Positions 34,901 through 43,131 are shown, counted from the first letter of the stretch. The stretch: DNA of 64,000 nt from Bacteroidia bacterium (GCA_030425425.1 JAUIAO010000004.1:1-64000), one strand, 5' to 3'. The notes: generated by a model not told the origin, from the letters alone. Numbers and translations are program-made.

Positions 34901-36551
34901 TATTTTGGCTCAGTTTACACCGTTAGAAAAAGATTCTATAGCTGTAGATCAGCTTTATCTGAACATGGGAGGAGCTGAATGGACCAATTTAGCTGACAAT
35001 TGGATAGAATTGCCATTGGCGGAACGTGAAGAAATCACGATTGAAAATGAACGAATCACTGGATTGAATTTGGCAGATCATTCGATTATGGGTGCTGTTG
35101 ATTACGCCATTTTGGGACTCGATTCTTTGAAAACCTTGGATTTGAGTAGTAATTCGATCTCTACATTGATAGAGCTTACTTCATTATCTGCACTTACTTC
35201 TTTGGATGTGAGTAATAATCATTTACAATTCGGTGATCTGGAACTAAACGCAGAACTATTATCTGAGCCTGAGCAATACAGCCCTCAAGCCAATTATGGC
35301 AATGCTGATAGTCTCGCGCTTCCACAAGGATCCATGCATACACTTTCTAATAGCGTAACGGGAAGCAATAACTCCTATAAGTGGTTTGTAGACCTATATA
35401 ATACCTATGAAGTTGAGTTTACCGAAATCGCTAATGCAACTCAAAATCGCTACTTGATCCAAAGTCTCGACTATGATAACATGGGAACGTATTATACTGA
35501 AGTCACCAATGAATTGCTGCCAGGTCTTACTTTGACATCTGAGCCAGTTCAGGTTTGGGCTACAGCCAATCTTACCATTACTGCGCTTGGGAAAAACAAC
35601 CAACCCCTCACTTCTGGTGCGGCATACGCATTGAGAAATCTTGGGCCAGGATTGCCATACGATAGTATTCCAAAAGAAGCCAATGGCACTGGAGATCCAA
35701 AAGGGCTGATACTCTCGAATGGCCGAGCAAATTTTGAAAACCTCCTGCTTGGGGATTATCTCATTGCGGTAAGGTCTGACCCTACTCAATATTTACCTAC
35801 TTACTATGAGAGCACCTACTTATGGGAAGAAGCTGAAGAACTTGCATTTAGAGAAGACTTGAATCAAAGTTTGAGAATGTATGCTTTGCCACCACCACTT
35901 GGACCTAATGACGGTAGTGGTCGTGTAACGGGAGCCATAGAATCCAATTTTACGGATCCAAGTCTTAGAACGTTGGCTCGTAAAAAAGTGAAAAGAGCGG
36001 CGTGCTCTATGAGAAGATACACCGGTAGTGGTAGATCATTGGAGGAAGATCCAAACTGGGAATTGGTAGCTTATGTAGAATCTGATGATGAAGGTGTCTT
36101 TACTTTTGAATATATCCCGGAGGGTCTTTACAGACTAAACATTGAATATCCGGGTATTCCAATGGATCCTGATTCTTATGTAGAATTTCAGGTTGGTCCG
36201 GAAGGTTCATCCAATGGCGTGGTGGAACTGAAAGCGGAGATTACAGAAACGGGGATTGCAGTAATTAGAACGAATCCACTGTATTATCCGAAAGCGCAGT
36301 TGGAGCAGTTTAGTGTATATCCTAACCCGGCAATTGACCGAGTCAACTTGAGAATAGGCGATGAGTTCGAAAAGCTTGCTGTTTACTTCTCTGATATGAA
36401 CGGAAAAGTAATCGAAATAAGAGAGCAGTTGGTGGCTGATGAAGTTTCCTTTGAAGCTTCTGATTTGCCTACAGGAATGTATTATTTGAGAATAGTTACC
36501 AAAGACAAACCGTCTGAGTATGTCACTTATAAGTTTTATATCCGACACTAA
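28914..36551 (+). CDS. Giant T9SS-secreted multidomain surface protein with tandem repeats
   Basis: A 2545-residue secreted protein. The signal peptide (1-22) is followed by six tandem Ig-like modules of 106 residues (about 24-660) of the type F-G-D-x-V-T-V-x-W-L-N-G-D; similar SPNGGE-containing modules recur throughout, resembling Kre9/KNH-like Ig folds. Two LamG-like domains lie at about 852-1060 and 1277-1498, with fibronectin-III-like stretches at about 760-840 and 1183-1272 and a short leucine-rich segment near 2035-2100. The C-terminus FSVYPNPAIDRVNLRI...GMYYLRIV is a type A T9SS sorting domain. It is probably displayed on the cell surface as an adhesin or polymer-binding scaffold; no catalytic module is recognised. 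It is divergent from susC and followed by a terminator. Confidence 0.88.
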   Translation: MKLLIKTLLSALLLSSSLLANAQASLTILSPSSNDQVKFGDQVTISWLNGDLAGNDLFYFYYSVDDGNFTAINPSYRNYGQLTNSGDTSRLTWTIPDLGADSSSQVRLRILNNNQSVSDTSEYFKIYHEPKVEILQPSDTLKAKFGDQVTVKWLNGDIYGNDLYYFYYSVDDGAFSAINPQYRYYNQLTNSGDTSSFVWTIPDLGADSSSQVRFRILNHTRQVSDTIGYFKIYHEPKVEILQPSDTLKAKFGDKVTVKWLNGDIYGNDLYYFYYSVDGGAFSAINPQYRYYSQVTNSGDTSSFEWTIPDLGADSSSQVRFRILNHTRQVSDTSGYFKIYHEPKVEILQPRDTLKAKFGDQVTVKWLNGDIYGNDLYYFYYSVDGGAFSAINPQYRYYSQVTNSGDTSSFVWTIPDLGADSSSQVRFRILNHTRQVADTSGYFKIYHEPKVEILQPSDTLKAKFGDKVTVKWLNGDIHGNDLYYFYYSVDGGAFSAINPQYRYYSQVTNSGDTSSFVWTIPDLGADSSSQVRFRILNHTRQVSDTSGYFKIYHEPDVNILSPVNGEFILAGSQKTVKWLNGDIKGNDLYYFYYSVDGGAFSALNPQYRYYSQVTNSGDTSSFVWTTPSIQSTDVKVRILNQTRAVADTTLSFTICSDCPAVALYTPNGGEVVGVGRTVDIAWSVGTAWVGTDNIKVEYSLDGGTTYEATPIFDGSYSEITDDKISWTVPDSETTQALIKVTNVTQDASDVSDAVFSIATPPAIPTDFMSIENENGTLAFSWTDNADNETSYTVQYSTNNVNWYNYSGTLDPNTTSFTSSVIGNTAYWWRLKVANEDFINYSNTRYAGNITPFGKSLAFDGTDDMVTIGDSAVLSFSKTDAFTIEAWVKAEAFGPANIIFSKMDNAAPYKGYEFASNQDGFLRVWVESDFAAGDVIGVKTNEGLLSDYEWHHVAATYDGSSTADGVNIYVDGISVATTADYDALTGDIVNTAPAIIGARSGGYPFNGEIDEVRIWNVARSEADLLATKDTVLTGNEANLIGYYQMDHTYGNIAADNSTQNNHGEWSGASGTNTSAQWVTSEVGVDKTPIVTVLSPNGGETYGAGGTYNISWSTEFVDATDLIEIQLSTDGGENYSILADGNFGMYSGTYSWNVNATATENAVIKILNTTEGVSDTSDAVFTIEGIPESPTDVILANNNNGTYTISWTDNSQIERGFLVEASTDLTSWSTISNVGTDITQTTTSNLQYDQNYFIRVSAKGLGANSDPSDHQLISTFIAPGNAIVLDNTDNINAGASPVTSTNPFSISIWFKTEKNSGGQVLVTTRGTVTNAYTNIYYLGLTADGRVQFATGTAETANSLFSLKTGLNDGYWHHTVAVRESGGELKVYVDGELDNSKTQSNYSISAYAITLGRNVRDGGAQFVGQLDEFSLWNTALVADSISANWLSAASSWGNSENLVRYLDFDQSDGSSVFERTGLGNDPTINGTVEWNTSAALNAPAYPLLTVTSPNGGEIWNIAENQTITWTTENIPSTDLIEIRLSTDSGETYSMIQDGTFGMYNGSYTWTVSGDESNTALIQVANTTQSVSDESDEVFTIGAQAQSITVTAPNGQEVLNGNQAFDITWTTINIPDNDPISIQLSLNGGDYEEIASGTFGDFAGSYNWTVPDTTSTSTWIKILDTASEVFDTNNSRFTILENPKISLTSPNGGEQWEVGTSQQIRWDFASFGSGDIVEVSLSTDGGETFDVWLSGNYQNGFVNVEVPDQVTETAVLKVKNLQKEVEDISDAPFTIYKVNRSISIISPAGGETFAVGQEVTVDFELEGLDSNDIMDFYISTDGGNTFPYRVREAFVSSAGDSTFTWIVNQPASDNAVMRARVTTRGLEFVTEPFTINAAPIFGEIDAEIIGDQIGLQYALNEVGTVYMATLEIGNAAPTGDQVKLAATGEQSLEGQVLVGNWEYPKADSIVNLTENSPFTRQAYYNVYLSAEDVDGNLSGAVLIGNILAQFTPLEKDSIAVDQLYLNMGGAEWTNLADNWIELPLAEREEITIENERITGLNLADHSIMGAVDYAILGLDSLKTLDLSSNSISTLIELTSLSALTSLDVSNNHLQFGDLELNAELLSEPEQYSPQANYGNADSLALPQGSMHTLSNSVTGSNNSYKWFVDLYNTYEVEFTEIANATQNRYLIQSLDYDNMGTYYTEVTNELLPGLTLTSEPVQVWATANLTITALGKNNQPLTSGAAYALRNLGPGLPYDSIPKEANGTGDPKGLILSNGRANFENLLLGDYLIAVRSDPTQYLPTYYESTYLWEEAEELAFREDLNQSLRMYALPPPLGPNDGSGRVTGAIESNFTDPSLRTLARKKVKRAACSMRRYTGSGRSLEEDPNWELVAYVESDDEGVFTFEYIPEGLYRLNIEYPGIPMDPDSYVEFQVGPEGSSNGVVELKAEITETGIAVIRTNPLYYPKAQLEQFSVYPNPAIDRVNLRIGDEFEKLAVYFSDMNGKVIEIREQLVADEVSFEASDLPTGMYYLRIVTKDKPSEYVTYKFYIRH
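28983..30890 (+). repeat. Tandem 318-bp coding repeats, six copies
   Basis: Unit starts at 28983, 29301, 29619, 29937, 30255 and 30573 are spaced exactly 318 bp (106 codons). Copies 2 to 5 are nearly identical in protein and very close in DNA; the first and last are diverged. The repeats lie inside the giant protein gene and can be expected to vary in number by recombination. Confidence 0.92.
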
Positions 36552-36576
36552 AGGCGGTTGAATCAGTTCTAAGCGA

Positions 36577-36604
36577 GGATGTCCTTTGGGCATCCACTTT
36601 TTTG
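36577..36604 (+). terminator. Terminator after giant protein gene
   Basis: Stem GGATGTCC-TTT-GGGCATCC followed by ACTTTTTTTG, 25 nt after the stop. Confidence 0.85.
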
Positions 36605-36673
36605 TCTATATCGGATCCACAAGATAAAAATGTGATATCCATATATTTACCGTTCTAACTTATCCGTACGGTA

Positions 36674-37228
36674 TTGTCAGACAAACCATTCTATATCATT
36701 CCTTCTGCAGAACGTGAATTTGAGGCGTTTTTCAATCTTCACTATCCGGTAATGGTAGGCTTTGCCATGAATTATATTTCCGATAAGGATCAGGCCGAAG
36801 AGCTGGTACAGGAGGTGTTTACCAATGTGTGGGTAAAGGCGGATAGTTTGGAAATAAAATCGTCGGTGAAATCATTCCTTTTCACCGCTACCAGAAACAC
36901 CTGCCTCAATTTCCTCAAGCATAAAAAAGTAGAGCAGCAATATGCAGGTCAGTATCTGCATGCGAATCATCACGAAAATGCAGTGGAATATGACGAATTA
37001 GTTGGCAGACTGGAGGAGGCGATGAATAAAATTCCGGAGAAGTGTCGGGAGATTTTTGAATTGAGTCGCTTCGAAGGAAAACGCTATAAGGAAATTGCCG
37101 AAGAGCTTGGCTTAAGCCTGAAAACGGTGGAAAACCAAATGGGTAAAGCATTGAAAATCCTGCGGAATGAGCTGGGAGATTATCTTCCATTAATTATTTG
37201 GTTGTGGTTGCATGGGGGTAAATTTTAG
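36674..37228 (+). CDS. ECF-type RNA polymerase sigma factor
   Basis: Sigma-70 factor of the extracytoplasmic-function type, 184 residues, of the Bacteroidetes expansion. Region 2 is seen as YVMVGFAMNYISDKDQAEELVQEVFTNVWVKA-like sequence (about 17-55) and region 4 as IPEKCREIFELSRFEGKRYKEIAEELGLSLKTVENQMGKAL (about 118-160). The start is TTG 36674, no ATG being available upstream of region 2. FecR lies 22 nt downstream, so this is a FecI/FecR-like pair responding to an outer-membrane receptor signal and probably controlling the following genes. Confidence 0.9.
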   Translation: MSDKPFYIIPSAEREFEAFFNLHYPVMVGFAMNYISDKDQAEELVQEVFTNVWVKADSLEIKSSVKSFLFTATRNTCLNFLKHKKVEQQYAGQYLHANHHENAVEYDELVGRLEEAMNKIPEKCREIFELSRFEGKRYKEIAEELGLSLKTVENQMGKALKILRNELGDYLPLIIWLWLHGGKF

Positions 37229-37250
37229 TTGGGTTGTCAATTAAGCAGAA

Positions 37251-38234
37251 ATGAGTGAAAACGAAATATATCGCCCGTCAACAGAAGCATTTGCCCGGTA
37301 TTTTGCCGGAGAGTCACCTGTGGAAGAAACTGAGCAGATTCAATCCTGGGTCTCTTTGGAGCAGGAAAATTCCGAGGAGCTTGACAGGCTCAGAACGATT
37401 TGGCTAGATGTAGGCACCTTAAAGAATCTGTCCGTCAAAGTAGATGTTTCAGCTGCTTTCGCAAGAGTCAAAGCAAAAAAGGAACTGTATGAACATCCAT
37501 CAGAAAAGTCATTGTTTGCTCAGGTTTGGAAAGTTGCTGCTGTGGTAGTGCTAGCTGCCGCAGCATTGGTTTATTATTTCCAGAGCCAGCCAGAAGAAAT
37601 GCGATTTGTCGCTGAGGCAGTAGAGGAAGTGAGCATGCCGGATGGCAGCCAAATCACACTAAATGCAGGATCAAGCCTCACATATAATGACGATTTCGGA
37701 AAAGATCTGAGAAATGTGCAATTGGAAGGTGAAGCTTTTTTCGATGTGGAACGAGATCCTGAAAAGCCTTTTGTGATTTCAATGAATGATGTAACCGTAA
37801 CGGTGCTCGGTACTAGTTTCAATGTGAAATCTGAAGAAAATCAAATCAACGTGTCAGTTGTCACGGGTAGAGTGCAGATACAGTCCAAATTCGTTACTGA
37901 GGTTTTGATGGCTGGAGAACAGATTTTGATCGATCTGGATGAGGAAACTTGGGAGGAGTCAGAAAACTCTGGTTCGGGAATCGAGCAGTTTTGGTTTACC
38001 AAAAAAGTCTTATTTGAAGGATCGGTTTTGAGTGAGGTAATTGATGATTTGCAGACAGTTTACAATGTAAAAATCGAAGTGGATAATCCTGCAATATTGG
38101 AGTGTAAACTCAACGCGAGTTTTGATAATCAACCGATTGAGGAAGTGTTGGAAATCATCGCTCTGGCGCAGGGGCTTCAAGTGGAAAAAACCGGAAACAC
38201 ATTTTTATTAAAAGGAGAAGGATGCGTCAACTAG
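37251..38234 (+). CDS. FecR family anti-sigma factor
   Basis: Inner-membrane anti-sigma regulator, 327 residues. The cytoplasmic N-terminus has FARYFAGESPVEETEQIQSWV (sigma-binding region), a single membrane helix lies at about 88-106 (VWKVAAVVVLAAAALVYYF), and a periplasmic FecR domain follows (VEEVSMPDGSQITLNAGSSLTYN ... GEAFFDVERDPEKPFVI ... VLGTSFNVKSEENQINVSVVTGRV). The C-terminal DUF4974-like region (VLEVIDDLQTVYNVKIEV-type) is present. Its 3' end overlaps the next gene by 13 nt, indicating one transcript with translational coupling. Confidence 0.92.
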   Translation: MSENEIYRPSTEAFARYFAGESPVEETEQIQSWVSLEQENSEELDRLRTIWLDVGTLKNLSVKVDVSAAFARVKAKKELYEHPSEKSLFAQVWKVAAVVVLAAAALVYYFQSQPEEMRFVAEAVEEVSMPDGSQITLNAGSSLTYNDDFGKDLRNVQLEGEAFFDVERDPEKPFVISMNDVTVTVLGTSFNVKSEENQINVSVVTGRVQIQSKFVTEVLMAGEQILIDLDEETWEESENSGSGIEQFWFTKKVLFEGSVLSEVIDDLQTVYNVKIEVDNPAILECKLNASFDNQPIEEVLEIIALAQGLQVEKTGNTFLLKGEGCVN

Positions 38235-39856
38235 CTCTGATTCTCTTGGTTTTCACTGTTTTTTCTGTTGCTGCACAGAGAAATGAACCCATTGTAAATG
38301 TTGACTTAGACGATATGCCGGTTACACTCGCAATCAATGAGATTAGCGATTTAACAGGTTATCATTTTGCTTATAATCCTGATATTCTGAAAAATCGGAC
38401 CGTATCACTTCATGCGCAGAACTTACCAATGTCGGTTGCTTTGGATCGGGCATTTGGCAATCATTTCGAATATAAACGGAGAGGAAGCTACGTGATTCTC
38501 CTGCCAAAATCAGAAGAAGAGCAAGTGATCAGTAAGGAAGTGATCTCAACAGTAAAAGGGGAAATCCGGGAAGAAGGAACAGGGAAGAAACTCGAAAACG
38601 TGTCCATTTATGAAGTGCATACACTGAAGCCGGTTTTGACGGATGCCTCTGGAAATTACTCACTTGATTTAATGTTGCCGGATGACGTGGCTTTTATTGC
38701 TATCAGTAAGGCTAATTACAAGGATACCGTCATTCAGGTGAAAAAGGGTGAAAACTGGAGCATTGCACTCAAACGCAAGACTAGTGAAGTGGCTTCAAAA
38801 ACGAATGAATGGCTGAGTAAACTCAATAATAAGAAAGTAAAGACCCACGCCGAGAATGTCAATCTGACAGAGGTCAAATGGATTCAATTAGCTCTGACAC
38901 CCGGTTTGAGTACGAATGGTTTTTTGACAGGTCAGTTTACGAATAAGGCTAGTTTCAATCTCATAGGTGGCTATCATTATGCACTCGAAGGTGTCGAACT
39001 GGGAGGCGTTTTGAATATGGAACGCTCGTATGTAAAAGGTGCTCAGCTTTCGGGAGGGTTTAACATCAATGCGGACTATATGAAAGGTGTCCAGATGGCT
39101 GGAATTTCCAATGTGGTACTGGGTGACGTGGATGGGTTGCAGATGTCAGGATTCTCTAATCATGCTGTGTATGCTGGCGGTGCACAGATGTCTGGCTATG
39201 CCAATACCTCCAGAAATGGACATGGATTACAGGCCTCAGGCTTTGCCAATTGGAACACTGAGACCTATGAAGGATTACAAATCTCTGGTGGATTCAACTA
39301 CACCAAAACACTAAAAGGATTGCAGGTAGGTGTGGTCAATATCGCCGATTCAGTTTCCAGTGGTTTCATGTTCGGGATTGTCAACTGGACCGGAAACGGA
39401 CTGCACAACTTTGAAATGAGCTACAATGACATCACTCCATACAATCTGTCATTCAAATCGGGAGTAAAGCATTTCTACACCATTTTGAGTGCAGGAATCA
39501 ATCATTATGACGAACAATTGTGGAGTTATGGAATGGGTTTGGGTTCCATGCATGGAATTGGACAAAGGTTTTTTTGGGATATGGAATCGACTTTTAACAT
39601 GATTCAGCCTTTGAATAGCTCGGAAATAGGTGGTACTAATTCAGAAATTAGACTTCAAATGCATTTAGGTTTTATTGCTCATCAGCACTTTCAGCTGATA
39701 GGTGGTCCCGTACTTCATTTTTATCATCTCAAACCAAACGATCCAGCCGATCTTGCTTTTGCCGATCGATTTGGTTCAAATCCTTTCTCAGAGAAAAACA
39801 CCGGATACTCCATCCGAAAAGCCTGGCTGGGCTATGAGCTGGCGGTGAGGTTTTAA
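38222..39856 (+). CDS. STN-domain protein with carboxypeptidase-like domain and surface repeats
   Basis: Exported protein of 544 residues with an unusual layout. Signal peptide (1-19), then a secretin/TonB short N-terminal (STN) domain (VNVDLDDMPVTLAINEISDLTGYHFAYNPDIL, about 22-90), which in FecIR systems touches FecR, then a CarboxypepD_reg-like domain (about 105-185). Instead of plug and barrel there is a series of GxQxSGFxN repeats (about 250-380: LQMSGFSNHAVYAG, AQMSGYANTS, LQASGFANWN, LQISGGFNY), like LA_2272-type surface repeats, then a beta-rich end with aromatic C-terminus. Overlap with fecR implies a role in signal reception. The barrel-like end may still insert in the outer membrane. 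Confidence 0.78.
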   Translation: MRQLALILLVFTVFSVAAQRNEPIVNVDLDDMPVTLAINEISDLTGYHFAYNPDILKNRTVSLHAQNLPMSVALDRAFGNHFEYKRRGSYVILLPKSEEEQVISKEVISTVKGEIREEGTGKKLENVSIYEVHTLKPVLTDASGNYSLDLMLPDDVAFIAISKANYKDTVIQVKKGENWSIALKRKTSEVASKTNEWLSKLNNKKVKTHAENVNLTEVKWIQLALTPGLSTNGFLTGQFTNKASFNLIGGYHYALEGVELGGVLNMERSYVKGAQLSGGFNINADYMKGVQMAGISNVVLGDVDGLQMSGFSNHAVYAGGAQMSGYANTSRNGHGLQASGFANWNTETYEGLQISGGFNYTKTLKGLQVGVVNIADSVSSGFMFGIVNWTGNGLHNFEMSYNDITPYNLSFKSGVKHFYTILSAGINHYDEQLWSYGMGLGSMHGIGQRFFWDMESTFNMIQPLNSSEIGGTNSEIRLQMHLGFIAHQHFQLIGGPVLHFYHLKPNDPADLAFADRFGSNPFSEKNTGYSIRKAWLGYELAVRF

Positions 39857-40166
39857 TCCTTAATTCTGATCGACACTGTAAATTATAAGAGAGGTGCTTC
39901 GCCTGATGGCTCTGCATGTCGGCAGATTATGCCAAAACAACCTATAGATAACAGCATATATTTTGCAGGCCTTAGGATTAGCTTGGGCGAGCGAGGCAAC
40001 GGCTATTCTACAGCCAAAAAATGTATGGGAGGGCCATCGCCCTGAGACTTCATTTTCTAATGAGAGAGGAGAAATAATAATTAAATCAAGAAATCTCCAC
40101 ATCCACGTGGGGGTAAATCCCGAGTTGGTTTTCATGATAGCGAAAACGTCAAAAAAAGAACTCGAT
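39857..40166. other. 310-bp gap before TonB receptor gene; nothing recognised
   Basis: Noncoding by my reading. A short hairpin AGGGC-CATC-GCCCT lies at about 40031-40044. No riboswitch consensus (cobalamin, TPP) or clear TAnnTTTG promoter was identified. The antisense ORF 39860-40183 has no protein-like pattern. Confidence 0.4.
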
Positions 40167-42503
40167 ATGAAACGACAAATCATCTATTCGCTCATTGCAA
40201 CTATTGTAACGCTAACAGCATTTGGTCAGACACAAATCATTCGTGGAACCATCAAAGATGTGGATTCCAAAAGCGCTCTCATAGGCGCTACTGTTCAGAT
40301 ACTTAATCATGATCCTTTGATTGGGGGAGTGACAGATCTCGATGGAGATTTTAGGTTGTCAGGTGTGCCTTATGGTCGTTTTGATCTTCTGGTGCAGTCT
40401 GTTGGCTATCAGGAAAAAGTCATTCCAAATATTCTGGTAACAGCTGCCAAGGAAGTGGTGCTGACCATTGAAATGGTAGAGTCCATTGAGAAATTAGAGG
40501 CAGTGGTGGTCACTGCTCAGCAGGACAAAACTGAAGTCCTCAACGAAATGGCTTTGGTAAGCGCACGTACATTTTCTGTGGAAGAAACACAGCGCTTTGC
40601 AGGTTCATTCAATGATCCGGCCAGACTGGTTTCTTCCTACGCTGGTGTAGGTAGTAATGCAGAAGGAAACAATGATATAGTGGTACGTGGAAATTCTCCG
40701 AAAGGAATCCTGTGGAGACTGGAAGGTGTGGAAATTCCAAATCCAAACCACTTTGCCAACGAGGGCTCATCCGGCGGACCGATCAATGCACTTAATAGTA
40801 ATATGTTGGCCAATTCTGATTTCTTCACGGGGGCTTTTGCACCGGAATATGGAAATGCGCTTTCTGGTGTTTTTGATATGAAATACAAAAAGGGGAACAA
40901 CGAAACCAGAGAATATACCGCTTCAGCAAGTACTTTGGGAATTGATTTCACCGCAGAAGGACCATTCAAGAAAGGTTATGGCGGTTCATACATCGCCAAC
41001 TATCGCTACAGCTCATTGCAGTTGATCGATGATTTGGGGTTGGTTGATTTTGGCGGTGTGCCAAAGTATCAGGATGCAGCATTGAATATCAGCCTACCGA
41101 TCAATCAAAACAATCAAGTGAGCATTTTTGGCCTTGGTGGAATTAGTAGCATTTCCGGAGAGGAAGCTCATGACAATGGGGACCCGGCTTATCGTGGTGT
41201 GTTTGGAAGTAAAATGGGTGTGTTAGGCGTATCACACGTTCACTTTTTCAGCAACAAAGCTTTTTTGAAAGCCACCTTGGCTTATACTGGTACAGAATTG
41301 ACCTCAGAGGACGAGTATGTGAATGATGACATGGAGTATTTTGTAGATAATTCCGCCAATATTCAGAAGCATACTTTCAGAGCATTGACGACCTACAATT
41401 ATAAATTCAGTGCAAAACACAAACTTGAAACAGGATTGATCCTTTCCCGAATGGCCTATCAGGCAGACGCTACCAGCTACAATTCCGACATTGACAAACT
41501 CGAAAATGTGCTAAGCGATGATGGTCATGCTGAGACAGTGCAGGCTTTCACTTCGTGGAAATACCGAATGAATGATGCCTGGACCATGACATCAGGTGTT
41601 CACTACCTGTATTTTCATCTGAACCAGTCGCACAGTGTGGAGCCGAGAGTTGCTGTAAGATGGAAAGCCTCAACTAAAAGCGCCTTCAATGCAGGAATGG
41701 GTATTCATAGCAAACTCTCTACGGTATCGACCTATCTGGCCAGATTTCCACAGGAGAATGGAACTATCCTACAGCCAAACAAGGACTTGAAACCATCCCG
41801 TGCAGCTCATTTTGTGCTGGGGTATGACTATCAAATCAACCCATTGACATATATCAAGGCGGAGGCATATTACCAATATTTGTTTGACGTGCCAGTGGAA
41901 AACGATCCTGCCAGTGCCTATTCTTTGCTCAATGAGTCTGACACTTATGGATCTATTCCGCTGGTTAATGATGGGACTGGCAGAAACTACGGAGTGGAGT
42001 TTACGTTGGAGAGGTTTTTCAGCAAAGGGTTTTATTACATGAACACCATTTCTCTTTACCAATCACTTTACACCGGTAAAGATGGAATTGAGCGAAGTAC
42101 GGCCTTCAACGGCAACTACATTGTCAATTTTATAGGCGGTAAGGAGTTTAGTGTTGGCAAGCCATCCAAAAACAAAGTGATGTTTGTGAACACGAAAATT
42201 GGATTACTGGGTGGTGGAAGATATACGCCAATCGATCTCAATTCGAGCAGAGCGGCCGGTTATCAGGTTGATGACGAATCCAACATGTTGGCGAGCAGAG
42301 GTGAGGATGTCTTTTTCATGAACCTGTCTATTGGGGTAAGAAGAAACAAAGGCAATACCACGCGTGAGTTGAAACTGGATGCCAACAATATCACTAACAA
42401 TCAGGCGCTGGTTCGTGAGTATTACTTACAGCCAACAGAGGAGATCGAGAAAAGTTACCAGCTACCGATGATCCCGAATATCATCTATACATTTAAGTTT
42501 TAG
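40167..42503 (+). CDS. TonB-dependent receptor with N-terminal carboxypeptidase-like domain
   Basis: Outer-membrane receptor of 778 residues. ATG 40167 gives a signal peptide (MKRQIIYSLIATIVTLTAFGQ); the track start at 39963 adds 68 unlikely residues. CarboxypepD_reg-like domain (GTIKDVDSKSALIGATVQIL) to about 105, plug (PARLVSSYAGVGSNAEGNNDIVVRGNSPKGILWRLEGVEIPNPNHF, about 150-195), then barrel, ending in YTFKF with terminal Phe. It has no STN domain and lies downstream of the STN protein, which may supply the signalling function. The conserved plug sequence resembles Bacteroidota receptors whose substrate is not known. Confidence 0.9.
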   Translation: MKRQIIYSLIATIVTLTAFGQTQIIRGTIKDVDSKSALIGATVQILNHDPLIGGVTDLDGDFRLSGVPYGRFDLLVQSVGYQEKVIPNILVTAAKEVVLTIEMVESIEKLEAVVVTAQQDKTEVLNEMALVSARTFSVEETQRFAGSFNDPARLVSSYAGVGSNAEGNNDIVVRGNSPKGILWRLEGVEIPNPNHFANEGSSGGPINALNSNMLANSDFFTGAFAPEYGNALSGVFDMKYKKGNNETREYTASASTLGIDFTAEGPFKKGYGGSYIANYRYSSLQLIDDLGLVDFGGVPKYQDAALNISLPINQNNQVSIFGLGGISSISGEEAHDNGDPAYRGVFGSKMGVLGVSHVHFFSNKAFLKATLAYTGTELTSEDEYVNDDMEYFVDNSANIQKHTFRALTTYNYKFSAKHKLETGLILSRMAYQADATSYNSDIDKLENVLSDDGHAETVQAFTSWKYRMNDAWTMTSGVHYLYFHLNQSHSVEPRVAVRWKASTKSAFNAGMGIHSKLSTVSTYLARFPQENGTILQPNKDLKPSRAAHFVLGYDYQINPLTYIKAEAYYQYLFDVPVENDPASAYSLLNESDTYGSIPLVNDGTGRNYGVEFTLERFFSKGFYYMNTISLYQSLYTGKDGIERSTAFNGNYIVNFIGGKEFSVGKPSKNKVMFVNTKIGLLGGGRYTPIDLNSSRAAGYQVDDESNMLASRGEDVFFMNLSIGVRRNKGNTTRELKLDANNITNNQALVREYYLQPTEEIEKSYQLPMIPNIIYTFKF

Positions 42504-42510
42504 GAAGGGC

Positions 42511-43131
42511 TCACCCTCCTGCTGAGAGTGGGAGGGAAGTTTTTGTTTTTCTAAAGAATACTTCAAAAATCAGAAGTCCCGGCAGCCAACTGAGCCAGCC
42601 AATTAAAATATACCCTAAGGGCTGTTCAACTAAGTGGTAATGATTGTTGAAATAGGATAAGATTCGAAGAAGAACTGCAGAATTAGCTAAAATGAAACTA
42701 CGGGTCATCCAGATTTTATGAGATTTAATCCTACCTTCTTTGATTTTGAGGTATGCAAAAAGTGTTGCGAAGAACCAGAATATGGATAAAATCAGAAAGT
42801 TGGTTATTGACCAAAATCCACCAATGGCATAAAATGCCATTCCCAAACCTCCCGGAGCAGCAAGAAATAAAATTGATATCACATAAATTTTTCCTAGAAT
42901 TTTATGGAGTCTATTTCTGGTAATCAGAAACTGAAAAATTCCGGTTATCAGTGCGATTGGCGCACCTACCATGTGTGCATAAAGGAAATACTTGTAGAAA
43001 TAGAAGACTTCCTTCTTACCCAATAGAAAGCCACGAGCGAAATCAGGAATTAGATAATCTGTTGACTTAATTATTATCAGCAAACAGATAAGGAGAGCCA
43101 GAATCAAATATGCTCTTTTAGCCTGGCGCAT
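42511..43131 (-). CDS. DUF2306-like membrane protein
   Basis: Integral membrane protein of 206 residues with about six helices. YAHMVGAPIALITGIFQFL, RLHKILGKIYVISILF and IKSHKIWMTRSFILANSAVLLRI contain the spaced His/Arg residues (H..GA, LHK..GKIY, HKIWM) characteristic of DUF2306; these could bind heme or metal but no function is established. It overlaps the end of the YARHG-protein gene by 14 nt on the same strand, so the two are coupled. Confidence 0.75.
   Translation of the reverse strand: MRQAKRAYLILALLICLLIIIKSTDYLIPDFARGFLLGKKEVFYFYKYFLYAHMVGAPIALITGIFQFLITRNRLHKILGKIYVISILFLAAPGGLGMAFYAIGGFWSITNFLILSIFWFFATLFAYLKIKEGRIKSHKIWMTRSFILANSAVLLRILSYFNNHYHLVEQPLGYILIGWLSWLPGLLIFEVFFRKTKTSLPLSAGG

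Noticed and set aside
39857-40166. Cobalamin or other riboswitch before the TonB receptor
   Set aside because: No B12-box-like or other known consensus could be found by eye.
40167-40170. TonB receptor start at 39963
   Set aside because: The added 68 residues are not protein-like and the signal peptide begins at ATG 40167.
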